Of a stretch of 14,304 bases of DNA, positions 1 to 7,738 are shown one piece after another (positions within the stretch are counted from its first letter, which is position 1; every line of letters starts with the position of its first letter). The position numbers were made by a program, and so were the translations under genes. Origin of the DNA: CAYLTX01 sp046545675. GTDB lineage: Bacteria; Myxococcota_A; Bradymonadia; Bradymonadales; Bradymonadaceae. The notes under the pieces are model-generated. The model had not been told where the DNA came from. It made no database searches and saw only the letters and a list, made by a program, of their open reading frames with translations. The stretch is taken from NCBI GenBank assembly GCA_046545675.1, contig JBKGZI010000110.1:1-14304 (forward strand), read 5' to 3'.

Positions 1-1620
1 GTCGTCTCTCAGGCGCTCGACGAGTCCCGTTTCGGCGCCGACACCGTCGAGCCGCCCGAGCACTGGATGTTCGAGTACTCGGCGCCCAATACCAATAAGC
101 CCCAGCATTTGGGGCACGTGCGAAACGACCTGCTGGGACAGGCCGTCTCTCAGATCTCGGACTGGGCGGGCCACGAGGTCACCCGCGTCAACCTGATCAA
201 CGACCGGGGCATCCACATCTGCAAGTCGATGCTCGCCTACAAAAAATGGGGCAATGGCGAGACGCCCGAGGAGACCGGCGAGAAAGGCGACCACCTGGTG
301 GGGCGCTATTATGTGATGTTCAACCAGAAGTTCTCCGCCGAATACGACGCCTGGAAGCAGACCGAGCAGGCCCGAGAGCGCTTCGAGAACTGGCTGACCG
401 AGCGCGACGAGGTCGAAGGCGAAGAAGACCAGCCCGACGAGCAGAAGCTTCGGGAGATCTTCTTCGGCGAGTACCGAGACGATTACTTCAACCGCGAAAG
501 CGAGCTGGGCGGGCAAGCCAAGGAGATGTTGCGAAATTGGGAGGCCGGCGACGAGCAGACCGTCGCACTGTGGAAGACGATGAATCAGTGGGTCTTCGAC
601 GGCTTCGACGAGACCTACGAGCGTCTCGGCGTCGAATTCGACAAGGTCTACTACGAATCGCAGACCTACCAGCTCGGCAAAGACGTGGTCCTAGAGGGGC
701 TCGAAGCGGGCAAATTCGAGCAACTCGAAGACGGCGCGGTCGTCTGTGACCTCGAGAAGCTGGGCCTGCAGGGCCAAAAGGTGCTGCTGCGAAGCGACGG
801 CACCAGCGTGTATATGACCCAGGATATCGGCACCGCGCTGGAGCGTTTTCGCGAGTTCGACCTCGACAAGATGAGCTACGTGGTCGGCAACGAGCAGGAC
901 TACCACTTCCAGGTGCTCTTCAAGATCTTGGGGCTGTTGAAGCCCGAGCTCGAGGGCAGGCTCTACCATCTCTCCTACGGGATGGTGCTGCTGCCCGAGG
1001 GCAAGATGAAGAGCCGCGAGGGCAAGGTCGTCGACGCCGACGAACTCATGGACGAGATGGAGGCGCTCGCACGCCAAGAGGTCGAGGATCGCTGGCCGGA
1101 CCTCGATGACGCCGAGCTCGACGAGCGCGCCCGCGCCATCGGCATGGCCGGCTTGAAGTATTATATTCTGGACTTCAACCCGCGCACGACGGTCAACTTC
1201 GACCCCAAGAAGTCCATCGACTTCCAGGGACGAACCGGCCCCTACTGCCTGTACAGCTACGCACGCATCCAATCGATCGGCCGGCGCATCGGAGGCTGGC
1301 CCGAGCTCGACGCCACCAGCCGGGCCGCATGCCTCGAGGCGCTGGGCACCGACCTGGAGATGGCGCTCGTGCGCCAGCTCCAAGATTGGCCGCAGACGGC
1401 TTCACAGGCGGCGCGCGACCTCGACCCGAGCAAAGTCACCGAGTACCTCTTCAAATTGTGCAAGTCGTTCAGCACGCTCTACAACGACGACGACCACAAG
1501 ATCGTCGACATCGATGACGCCCAGCGGCGCGACGGGCTCTTGTATCTATCCCGCGCGGTTGCCCAGACCCTGCAAAAGGGACTGCGGTTGGTGGGCATCG
1601 AGACGCTCGAGGAGATGTAA
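1..1620 (+). CDS. argS: Arginyl-tRNA synthetase, 5'-truncated by window edge
   Basis: Class I aminoacyl-tRNA synthetase that charges tRNA-Arg with arginine in the cytoplasm. The frame is open from base 1, so the N-terminal additional domain lies upstream of the window; the ATG at 67 is internal. The ArgRS signature EYSAPNTNKPQHLGHVRN is present, with the HIGH-type motif HLGH at bases 106-117. The KMSKS-equivalent is MKSREGKVV (from base 1006). It is the variant seen in Bacteroidetes-like ArgRS rather than the MSTRxG form of enterobacteria, and suggests that lineage of the enzyme. The C-terminal DALR-type anticodon-binding helices run to the typical ending GLRLVGIETLEEM. The gene converges on the exported-protein gene, with only 9 bases between the two stop codons and no obvious terminator there. 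Confidence 0.97.
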   Translation, partial: VVSQALDESRFGADTVEPPEHWMFEYSAPNTNKPQHLGHVRNDLLGQAVSQISDWAGHEVTRVNLINDRGIHICKSMLAYKKWGNGETPEETGEKGDHLVGRYYVMFNQKFSAEYDAWKQTEQARERFENWLTERDEVEGEEDQPDEQKLREIFFGEYRDDYFNRESELGGQAKEMLRNWEAGDEQTVALWKTMNQWVFDGFDETYERLGVEFDKVYYESQTYQLGKDVVLEGLEAGKFEQLEDGAVVCDLEKLGLQGQKVLLRSDGTSVYMTQDIGTALERFREFDLDKMSYVVGNEQDYHFQVLFKILGLLKPELEGRLYHLSYGMVLLPEGKMKSREGKVVDADELMDEMEALARQEVEDRWPDLDDAELDERARAIGMAGLKYYILDFNPRTTVNFDPKKSIDFQGRTGPYCLYSYARIQSIGRRIGGWPELDATSRAACLEALGTDLEMALVRQLQDWPQTASQAARDLDPSKVTEYLFKLCKSFSTLYNDDDHKIVDIDDAQRRDGLLYLSRAVAQTLQKGLRLVGIETLEEM

Positions 1621-1629
1621 GCGTGATGG

Positions 1630-2313
1630 CTACCAATTGCCGCGCACCGCGAACCGGTCTCCCTCGAGCCACTTCTCGAGCATTTTCGGCTGTAGAATCT
1701 TGCCGATCACCCGGTATTTGCTGGAAATAATGGGCGCGGCGGCCGCAGCGGGCTCGTCGACAACCTCGTTGGACACATAATCGGCGTGGACAAAGCGCAC
1801 CGCGTCGTTCTTCTCGACGACCAGAAAACCGACGTGGTTGTCCAGCCCGAGGATATAGAGCCCGGCGCCCTGCTCTCTCACACCATCTATAAATGTCTCC
1901 ATTGATTTGTTGCGAAATCTGCGAATCGTCTTTTGAGGGGCGAAGCTCTTGATGATCAATTCGGCCGGCTGGCGCTGCAGCTTCTGGTGATTGACTTGAA
2001 ATCCCGCGTGGACAAGCACCGTTCCCACGAACATGCCGCAGTTGATTTTACCCTCCCCGGGAGTCTGCGTCTGCGGCGCACCCATGCCCCACCGCGTCCC
2101 CATCCAGGCATCGAAGAGTTTCTCGATACTTGACAAGATTTTTGCTTCGAGTGCGGCTGACTCCCCCCCTTCGAGCGAGCTGTCATGCTGCTCCACCATC
2201 TGTTTACGGTGCTGCTCGAGGGAGGCTTGAAGCTCGTCGTAGCTCGACGAGAAGGCCAGCGACGGCAGAGCCGAAAGCAGAATCACCAAACCAGCAGCGA
2301 ATAACTGTCGCAT
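1630..2313 (-). CDS. Exported NlpC/P60-like putative cysteine hydrolase
   Basis: A 227-residue protein with a clear Sec signal peptide: MRQ, a hydrophobic core at about residues 4-20, and likely cleavage after the LAFSS region. A charged, Gln/Glu-rich helical stretch follows (about 25-70). The core resembles an NlpC/P60 or related papain-like fold: NCGMFVGTVLVHAGF carries a candidate nucleophile Cys92, LDNHVGFLVV carries His160, and a further His176 lies in VRFVHADY. Such proteins usually cut peptidoglycan peptides or other amide bonds in the envelope. The canonical DCSGF is changed to NCGMF, so activity is inferred and not proven. The ATG at 2313 has a GGAGA-type ribosome-binding site just upstream. 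It stands alone, convergent with argS. A non-catalytic periplasmic binding role is the main alternative. Confidence 0.75.
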   Translation of the reverse strand: MRQLFAAGLVILLSALPSLAFSSSYDELQASLEQHRKQMVEQHDSSLEGGESAALEAKILSSIEKLFDAWMGTRWGMGAPQTQTPGEGKINCGMFVGTVLVHAGFQVNHQKLQRQPAELIIKSFAPQKTIRRFRNKSMETFIDGVREQGAGLYILGLDNHVGFLVVEKNDAVRFVHADYVSNEVVDEPAAAAAPIISSKYRVIGKILQPKMLEKWLEGDRFAVRGNW

Positions 2314-2994
2314 TGTCTCTCCGGGCAGGTGGGAAATATCGTCCTCCCCTATCTAAACGAAGCATGCGGTGAATCGATCTAAGATTTCCTCAGACCGGCC
2401 GGTCCTATTTGGTTTTCAAAGAGCCTCTGAACACGCCGACCGAAGTCGGCCCCGGTTTTTGGAGCACCCGGTTTCGAACTCTGCGCTGAGACTCCACTTC
2501 CAGTCGCAGCATCCGCGGCAATATACCTGCTTCGTCCGCCAAAGCCGCTGGCGCGCCGGCCATGAGCACACGGCGACGCAGACAACCGATTTTGGGCGGA
2601 CCTGGACCTTTGGAGAACCGAGACAAAACTCGACCCTGCCGTCATCGCCCAAGCCAGCAAGCTAAGCCACCATTGGGGGTCAACGGCCGTGAATCGACCG
2701 CCACCTTCCAGAAAGGGTGTAGGTGATGAGCTACCAAGTGGATTCGTCGTCCAGCGCGCTTTCATCGATGAGGACGAGAGCTACCCGCCTGGCAGACTCG
2801 GCACCGGCCGAGGCCGTCGCACAATCACCGACACCCTTCATCATGGTTATCGGCGAAATCGGCTGAATCGTTGCGCATCACCGGGGAATTTCCCTCCCGC
2901 ACGACGACGCAAAAGACGGTGAGACCCGCATCAATGGTGGGCGAAGCGGCAATATGCCTGAGAGTTTAATACTCGTCGTTCTCTGTTCGACGCA
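2314..2994. other. 681-base intergenic region without a convincing gene
   Basis: Several short ORFs exist on both strands here, but their translations are rich in Arg, Pro and Ser, show no domain or signal peptide, and most lack a ribosome-binding site. A perfect 12-bp palindrome GACCGGCCGGTC is at 2393-2404, about 80 bases upstream of the exported-protein start. The only ORF with a plausible translation start is the 46-codon one at 2726-2866, listed separately. Base composition is less GC-skewed by codon position than in the neighbouring genes, which suggests non-coding or decayed DNA. No tRNA-like fold was recognised. Confidence 0.6.
2726..2866 (+). CDS. Possible small protein, 46 residues
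   Basis: A short ORF beginning MSYQVDSSSSALSSM and ending in the hydrophobic TPFIMVIGEIG. The upstream stretch AAAGGGTGTAGGTG could serve as a ribosome-binding site. The N-terminal half is Ser/Ala-rich and polar. The C-terminal 11 residues are hydrophobic but too short for a confident membrane helix. It is not recognised as any family. It could equally be the remnant N-terminus of a decayed gene or a chance ORF. It lies alone on the + strand in a region otherwise empty of genes. Confidence 0.22.
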   Translation: MSYQVDSSSSALSSMRTRATRLADSAPAEAVAQSPTPFIMVIGEIG

Positions 2995-3816
2995 TCAGCG
3001 TCGGCGTGCCTGCTTGGCCCGCGGGCTCAGACGCGGCTCGGGGCCGCAATAAGTCACCGACTCACCCGAGACGCATTGCAAAATAGCCGAGCCTCGCTGC
3101 GCCTCGTCGTGGGAGATGGCCGCCAGGATGACGTCGGTCATACGCATGAACATCATCTTGATCTGGGCGGGCGTATAGCCCATATCCAGCCAAGCCTGAG
3201 CGCACGGTAGTGCGACGTTGGGCCTCAGCCCGCGCAACCGTTCGGCCGCGTCGATGAGCCGACGGCTCAGCTCCCAATAGCTCCCATCGGTGCGCCCGCG
3301 GTCGACAAGCCATTGTTCGATGGCTTGCTGGCGCTCGTCACGCGGCCTCCCGACCACTCCGAAACCCGACAACGTGCCGCGTTTCTCGAGCCAGCGCTGA
3401 AAACACGCGTCCACAGCCTCTTGCTCGTGGGCGCACTCCCCCAACTCGAAGCGCATCTCGACCAGCATTTCCGCCGCAGAAGCAACCCCGCCCGGGCCCA
3501 AAAACGACTCATCGAAGATTAACTTCGTGCTGGCTTGGGCCACGAGAGCGCAACCGTACGAGGCGACGAGTGCGCACACCTTGAAGATCCAGATCCGCGG
3601 GTCTGTGACCATGCTGGCGGCCTCCAAATACTCGCAGAGAGCCGTCTGTTCGTCATCGAGCGGCGGGCCCCCCACAGCCATGGAGTACAGGCTCCAGCTC
3701 GACTCCCGCCCGGCTAGCTCCTCGATGACGGCCCAGCCCTTGAAGTAATTGTCGCCGAACCCGGCTCGTCCCACGTTGGTGTGGACTTCATCTCTTGTCT
3801 TCGGAGTCTCGTTCAT
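2995..3816 (-). CDS. Citrate-synthase-like protein B, divergent, catalytic motifs lost
   Basis: A 273-residue protein with scattered citrate synthase/citryl-CoA lyase superfamily features. An N-terminal segment (about 24-52, KGWAVIEELAG to AVGGPPL) parallels the GYxxxDLA...GExP region. GFGVVGRPRDER (151-162) sits where the family has GFGHxxYxxxDPR. PNV (199-201) sits where it has PNVDFY. LAAISHDEAQRG (231-242) resembles the AHxxEQ helix, and YCGPEPR (256-262) the C-terminal Y-G-R end. The catalytic His of GFGH is absent (Val instead), and the protein is about 100 residues shorter than a normal citrate synthase. Its start overlaps the preceding gene by 29 bases, implying translational coupling and probably a heteromer with it. 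Assignment rests on motif order, so the fold is moderately supported and the reaction is unknown. An inactive or regulatory partner is possible. Confidence 0.6.
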   Translation of the reverse strand: MNETPKTRDEVHTNVGRAGFGDNYFKGWAVIEELAGRESSWSLYSMAVGGPPLDDEQTALCEYLEAASMVTDPRIWIFKVCALVASYGCALVAQASTKLIFDESFLGPGGVASAAEMLVEMRFELGECAHEQEAVDACFQRWLEKRGTLSGFGVVGRPRDERQQAIEQWLVDRGRTDGSYWELSRRLIDAAERLRGLRPNVALPCAQAWLDMGYTPAQIKMMFMRMTDVILAAISHDEAQRGSAILQCVSGESVTYCGPEPRLSPRAKQARRR

Positions 3817-4495
3817 CGGTATACCGAATGGGAGGAACGTTGATGGGATAATCTTTCAACCGGCCCGGGACGACCGCGGTGGCCTCGGCGACGGCCGTGC
3901 TCAGACGCGCCTGGACGATGGCCGGCAGGATCTGGTCGGGCTCGCGCAGACCGCACGCGTAGAGGACGCCGAGCAACGCCGGCCACAGCGCCGGGTCGTT
4001 CGAGAAAATCGCCAGGTCGCCGAGCTCGTCGCTCACCGCAGCGTGGAGGTTGGCGACCTGTTGTCGCTGCTCGGAGCTGTCGGCGCGCGCCTGCTCGGAA
4101 AACGCCTCGCCGCCGTCGGCGAGCCAAGCGAGCACGTCGGCGTGCTCGTCGAGGAGCCAGCGGGCCTGTTCGCTCAGCGCGGTCGCCGCCAGCGACACAA
4201 CCCCCGATACGCTGGAGTTGACCGTCTGGCCGAGCCTGGCGGCGTGCGCGGGCGCCTCGGCGATCGAAATCGGCGTCATATAGGTCAACGCCACCTCGAA
4301 CGCCCGGCCCACCCGCTCTGTGGGCGGCTCTCCGGTGATCGTCAGCAGGATGACTTCGCCGAATGAATAGTGTCGCGCCAGGTCGTCGTGGACCGAATAG
4401 CCGTGGATGCGCGGATCGGTGCGGGTGTCGACGACCTTCGCCTCCAGTTGCTCTTTGACGCCGATACGGTCCAGCGGTGAGTCTTGATCGGTCAT
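3788..4495 (-). CDS. Citrate-synthase-like protein A, short and divergent
   Basis: A 235-residue protein whose N-terminus matches the large-domain start of citrate synthases: RIHGYSVHDDLARHYSFGEVILL then TGEPPTE (about 29-60), a pattern normally read as GYxxxDLA...FxEVxxLLxxGExPT. APAHAARL (81-88) resembles the family's helix before the HGG motif, but no HGG follows. The C-terminal helix GLREPDQILPAIVQARLSTAVAEA parallels the final helices of the family. At 235 residues it lacks most of the small domain of a typical enzyme (around 370-430 residues). The ATG at 4495 follows AGGAG with a 7-base spacer. It lies 77 bases after the ThDP enzyme gene and overlaps the next citrate-synthase-like gene by 29 bases. 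Substrate and activity cannot be told from the sequence. Confidence 0.62.
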   Translation of the reverse strand: MTDQDSPLDRIGVKEQLEAKVVDTRTDPRIHGYSVHDDLARHYSFGEVILLTITGEPPTERVGRAFEVALTYMTPISIAEAPAHAARLGQTVNSSVSGVVSLAATALSEQARWLLDEHADVLAWLADGGEAFSEQARADSSEQRQQVANLHAAVSDELGDLAIFSNDPALWPALLGVLYACGLREPDQILPAIVQARLSTAVAEATAVVPGRLKDYPINVPPIRYTDERDSEDKR

Positions 4496-4572
4496 CTCAT
4501 ATCTCCTCTATGGCACGATAGGTACCTGTCGTGAGTCGCGCGACGGCATAGCTGGTCACCTCCAATCGCGAT

Positions 4573-6396
4573 TCACCGAAAACCGCCGATGGCCTTGGCG
4601 CGACCCTCCATGGGCGGTGCGACCGTCGGGTCGACGCGCACATCAATGAGAGTAGGGCCTCGGCGTTGCTCCAACGCATCGTATAGCGGCCTCTGGAGCT
4701 GGCCGAGGCTCTCGACGACATGAGTCTGCACCCCCATTGATCGCGCAATACTGGCGATATCGACCGGCTTGTCGGGGTTGATCGACTCCAGCGGGTGCCC
4801 GCTGAGCATTTTGCTGATATGCCAAGAGATGCCGTGCATCTGGTTATTCTCGACGATCCAGACCACGGGGATGTCGTGCTCGACGGCGACGAGCAGATCC
4901 ATGCCGTTCATGGCAAAGCATCCGTCGCCGATAATGGAGACCACCGGCCGGCCCGGGTCGGCCAGCGCCGCCCCGATGGGGGCGACGGTGCCGTGGCCCA
5001 TCGAGCCGAACCCCAGGTTGAGGATGAAGTCCTGATCCTGCTTGATGCGCAGGTGATGGATATTGAACAGCATATGGCCGCCCACATCCGAAAAGATGAG
5101 CGCGTCGTCGGGGAGGACGGCCTCCAACTCGGCGCGCCAGGCCTCCGGGGTCAGGCCGGTGTTTCCGGAGAGAGCCAGGTTGAGCTGCAGCGAAGATGCC
5201 CGCAGCGACGGGCCTCTGTGGCGTGCGGCCCAGCCCTCTCGCAGCGATCGACGCTCGTCGGTGTCGGCGACGCGCTCGGCCAACTCATCGAGGATCGTGG
5301 CTGCGTCTCCGAGCAACCCGATATCGACCGGGTAGCTGCGCCCGATACGCTCCGGGTCGATGTCCAGGTGGATGAACGTCTCGGAGGGCATCAGTTCGGG
5401 ATGCCAGCCAAAGGTCGTCGTCTCGTTGAGCGAGGCGCCCACGGCGAACAAGACGTCGGGCTCGTCGCCCAGCATCAGCTCGGTGGCGCAATTGTGGCCG
5501 CCATAGCCACAGACACCCGCCCACCGGGGATGTTCTTCGGGGAAGACGCCCTTTCCACGGGGCGTGGTCACCACGAGCGCGCCCAACCGCTCGGCGAGCC
5601 GCCGCAATGGCTGCGCCGCTTGGCCATCACGCACGCCACCTCCGGCCAAGATGACCGGGCGGCTGGCCCGGGACAGGGCGGCCGCGGCTCGCTCGACGGC
5701 TCTCGGGTCGAAGACCTTGTTGCTCGGGGTGTGGCGTTCCAGCTCGAGTTCTTCGAGGTCGACCCACTCGGACCAAAAGTCGACGGGCACGTTCAGGTGA
5801 ACCGGCCCGGGCCGTCCGGAGATGGCCAGGCGCAGCGCGCGCCGAAGGTGGTGTGTAAAGCGCGCCGGGTGGTCGACCATCGCCGAATATTTGGTCACCG
5901 GCTCGAACATCTTGACGATATCGACGTCCTGCGGCCCCGACTCCTGGACGGCGCCTCGGCCGAGATTCTTCGACGCGGCCTGCCCGGTCAGAACCAGCAG
6001 CGGCACACCGTCCGAGAAGGCCACGCCCACGCCGGTCAGCAGGTTCGTGGCGCCGGGACCCGATGTCGCCGCACATACCGCCAGGGTGCGCTTTATTCGC
6101 GCATAACCGTCGGCCATAAACGCGGCGCCGGCCTCGTGCTTGGTGACGATGAGGCTCAGCAGCGAATGACGCTCGATGGCCTCGAAGAATGGATGGAGTA
6201 GGCCGCCGGGCACGCCGAAGATCGTGTCGACCGACAGCTCCTCGAGATGCGATACGAAGGCATCGACCAAGGAACATCTCAGATCTACCTTCGGACCGAC
6301 GACGTCATTTGTTTGCTCAGCAAACTCACGACGAACACTTCGCGCAGCAATACGACTCGGACGCAATTCGGCTGTCGTCAAGTCTTCGCTACTCAT
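4573..6396 (-). CDS. Acetolactate-synthase-like thiamine diphosphate-dependent enzyme
   Basis: A 607-residue member of the ThDP-dependent pyruvate oxidase/AHAS large-subunit family. It has the N-terminal PYR domain with cofactor-activating Glu88 in TKHEAGAAFMADGYAR, the SGPGATNLL loop (112-120), a central FAD/Rossmann-like domain (about 230-380), and a C-terminal PP domain. The Mg-ThDP motif runs from GDG at 490-492 to NN at 517-518. Members decarboxylate a 2-oxo acid and pass the activated aldehyde to an acceptor. Which acid is used here cannot be read. No small regulatory subunit (IlvN/IlvH) follows; two citrate-synthase-like genes do, so a role outside branched-chain amino acid synthesis is likely. 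About 40 extra N-terminal residues precede the PYR domain. The ATG at 6396 has a strong AGGGAGG site upstream. Alternatives include sulfoacetaldehyde acetyltransferase-like or 2-oxo acid decarboxylase-like activity. Confidence 0.9.
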   Translation of the reverse strand: MSSEDLTTAELRPSRIAARSVRREFAEQTNDVVGPKVDLRCSLVDAFVSHLEELSVDTIFGVPGGLLHPFFEAIERHSLLSLIVTKHEAGAAFMADGYARIKRTLAVCAATSGPGATNLLTGVGVAFSDGVPLLVLTGQAASKNLGRGAVQESGPQDVDIVKMFEPVTKYSAMVDHPARFTHHLRRALRLAISGRPGPVHLNVPVDFWSEWVDLEELELERHTPSNKVFDPRAVERAAAALSRASRPVILAGGGVRDGQAAQPLRRLAERLGALVVTTPRGKGVFPEEHPRWAGVCGYGGHNCATELMLGDEPDVLFAVGASLNETTTFGWHPELMPSETFIHLDIDPERIGRSYPVDIGLLGDAATILDELAERVADTDERRSLREGWAARHRGPSLRASSLQLNLALSGNTGLTPEAWRAELEAVLPDDALIFSDVGGHMLFNIHHLRIKQDQDFILNLGFGSMGHGTVAPIGAALADPGRPVVSIIGDGCFAMNGMDLLVAVEHDIPVVWIVENNQMHGISWHISKMLSGHPLESINPDKPVDIASIARSMGVQTHVVESLGQLQRPLYDALEQRRGPTLIDVRVDPTVAPPMEGRAKAIGGFR

Positions 6397-6486
6397 GGCG
6401 CCTCCCTGGGGCTGACTTCACCCCGTCAAGTTATGTTGGTTGCAGGGATAAGCGTAGCGGGAAGCGCCGAAAGCGCAAAAAAATCG

Positions 6487-6500
6487 TCTACAAATGTAGA
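6487..6500 (-). promoter_or_regulatory. Perfect dyad TCTACA-AA-TGTAGA between regulator and ThDP-enzyme gene
   Basis: A perfect inverted repeat with a 2-base centre, lying 45 bases after the LuxR-type gene's stop and about 90 bases before the ThDP enzyme start. Its core TACAAATGTA fits the TACAnnTGTA pattern bound by BlaI/MecI/CopY-type repressors, though no such repressor is in the window. On the - strand it is followed by CGA and then seven T residues (complement of 6477-6483). It could therefore instead be a weak intrinsic terminator for the regulator gene, with a 5-6 bp AU-rich stem and U tract. Both readings are possible. Confidence 0.35.
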
Positions 6501-6544
6501 ATACAGGCGGAGAAAAGCGCCGACGGAGGGAGGGTGGCGAGGTG

Positions 6545-7555
6545 TCAGCGCCCCAGATACGTGTGAAAAAGTGCGGTGACCTCGTCGCGCGTCTCGACAT
6601 CGAGCTTCTCCATGACGGACTCGATCAGCTCGACGACCCGCTGTCGGTCGAAGCCGAGCGAGTAGGCGATGCGGTCGATGGAATCACCCTGTGCGAAGTA
6701 GGCGGCCACCTGGCGCTCGGGCTTGGTCAAAATGGTCGGGCCGTCGACGGGCGGCTCGTTTTCGTGGGCGACGACCAGCCGGCGGCCGTCGCCGTCGAGC
6801 TGCTCGACCAGCGACCAGCGCCCGTCGACCAGCCCTTTCCACATTTGCAGCGCCGCTTGCGGCTCGCGGCGCACTTCCGACGAGCGCGCGCGCTCGCGGC
6901 GGCGCACCGCCTCGCCGGTGCGCTCGATGAGCCCGCTATCGAAGCCGATGCCGTTGGCGTGGACCAACCGGCCGTTGGGTTCGAAGACGGCGTCCGGGCT
7001 GCGCGTTTGCTCGTCGCCGCCGCGGCGCAGCCGATAGGCCGTGGCCAGATGGACGCCGACCAAGCCCCACAATTCGCGCATCGAGTCGGACATCTTGGTC
7101 ACTTCATAAAGGGGCGCGGCAATTCCCACTCCGCGCCCATCCGGGTTCGACGCGCTCAGCCCCCAGGCGTCCTCGACGCCTCCGCAACACGAACTCACTA
7201 ACGAAAAACTCTCGTGCTCGACCGGCAGAATCCCCGTCGGGGCGAAAAGCTCGCTGGTCGTGCCGCAGCGAATACCGCTGTGATAGACGCGCCTGGTATC
7301 GTCGGGAGGGCTATGCGCATGATGGGTCAGCGTCCCCTGGGCGAATTCCTCCCCAATCTTGTGCAGCGCGTAGGCGGGGATCTGGACGCCATTTTCGGGT
7401 TCGCTGGCGTCGTACTCGTAGACCATCAGTCCGTAGGCCGCGCCGCCCATCGTCCCCAACACCTCGGCCAGACCGTCGAGCCACTCCTGTTGGTCGATTT
7501 CGAGCCGGTAGGCGACCTCGACCAATCGAACCAGATTTCGCGACGCTCCTTTCAT
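6545..7555 (-). CDS. LuxR-type (HTH) transcriptional regulator
   Basis: A 336-residue regulator. The last 61 residues form a LuxR/GerE helix-turn-helix: LTKPERQVAAYFAQGDS, then IDRIAYSLGFDRQRV and the recognition-helix end EKLDVETRDEV. The first 200 or so residues show no receiver-domain Asp pattern or autoinducer-domain motif that I recognise, so the sensed signal is unknown. They are moderately hydrophobic and contain CC at SLVSSCCGG, possibly a GAF/PAS-like sensory region. I use the ATG at 7555; a TTG two codons upstream (7561) is an alternative, and the ribosome-binding site is weak for both. It lies on the same strand as, and 148 bases upstream of, the ThDP/citrate-synthase-like operon, which it may control. 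Regulation of that operon is inferred from position only. Confidence 0.82.
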   Translation of the reverse strand: MKGASRNLVRLVEVAYRLEIDQQEWLDGLAEVLGTMGGAAYGLMVYEYDASEPENGVQIPAYALHKIGEEFAQGTLTHHAHSPPDDTRRVYHSGIRCGTTSELFAPTGILPVEHESFSLVSSCCGGVEDAWGLSASNPDGRGVGIAAPLYEVTKMSDSMRELWGLVGVHLATAYRLRRGGDEQTRSPDAVFEPNGRLVHANGIGFDSGLIERTGEAVRRRERARSSEVRREPQAALQMWKGLVDGRWSLVEQLDGDGRRLVVAHENEPPVDGPTILTKPERQVAAYFAQGDSIDRIAYSLGFDRQRVVELIESVMEKLDVETRDEVTALFHTYLGR

Positions 7556-7705
7556 ATCCAATCCCGTTCGAAATAGTGGTTCGCCGTCAGCACCCGCGCT
7601 CCTCGATGGAGTTTTACGGATTCAAGTCGAACCAACTGGGAGGCCGAATGTGCCCAAACACCCGTTTTTTTGGCATGTATCGGCGATTAATCCAGTATTG
7701 AATAT

Positions 7706-7717
7706 GATCACGTGATC
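7706..7717. promoter_or_regulatory. 12-bp perfect palindrome, candidate operator
   Basis: GATCACGTGATC reads the same on both strands. On the - strand it immediately follows TTGACG, a good -35 hexamer for the LuxR-type gene downstream; any -10 (TCAATA at 16-bp spacing) is poor. A LuxR-family or other dimeric regulator could bind here, perhaps as autoregulation. A 12-bp palindrome can arise by chance, so this is tentative. Confidence 0.3.
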
Positions 7718-7738
7718 CGTCAATGTGGATCCCAGCGT

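Noticed and set aside
691..1383. 230-codon open frame antisense to argS
   Set aside because: A shadow frame with Leu/Val/Ala/His-rich sequence and no motif; argS on the other strand is certain.
2440..2510. tRNA-like T-arm GGTTTCGAACTC
   Set aside because: No matching acceptor, D and anticodon arms could be drawn around it.
2379..2765. 128-codon open frame on the - strand in the empty region
   Set aside because: Arg/Ser/Pro/Gly-rich with no ribosome-binding site, signal peptide or family pattern, and it overlaps other equally poor frames.
4795..6201. 468-codon open frame on the + strand opposite the ThDP enzyme
   Set aside because: It mirrors the codon-position GC bias of the real gene on the other strand. 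Its product has no domain, and the - strand frame carries complete ThDP motifs and a strong ribosome-binding site.
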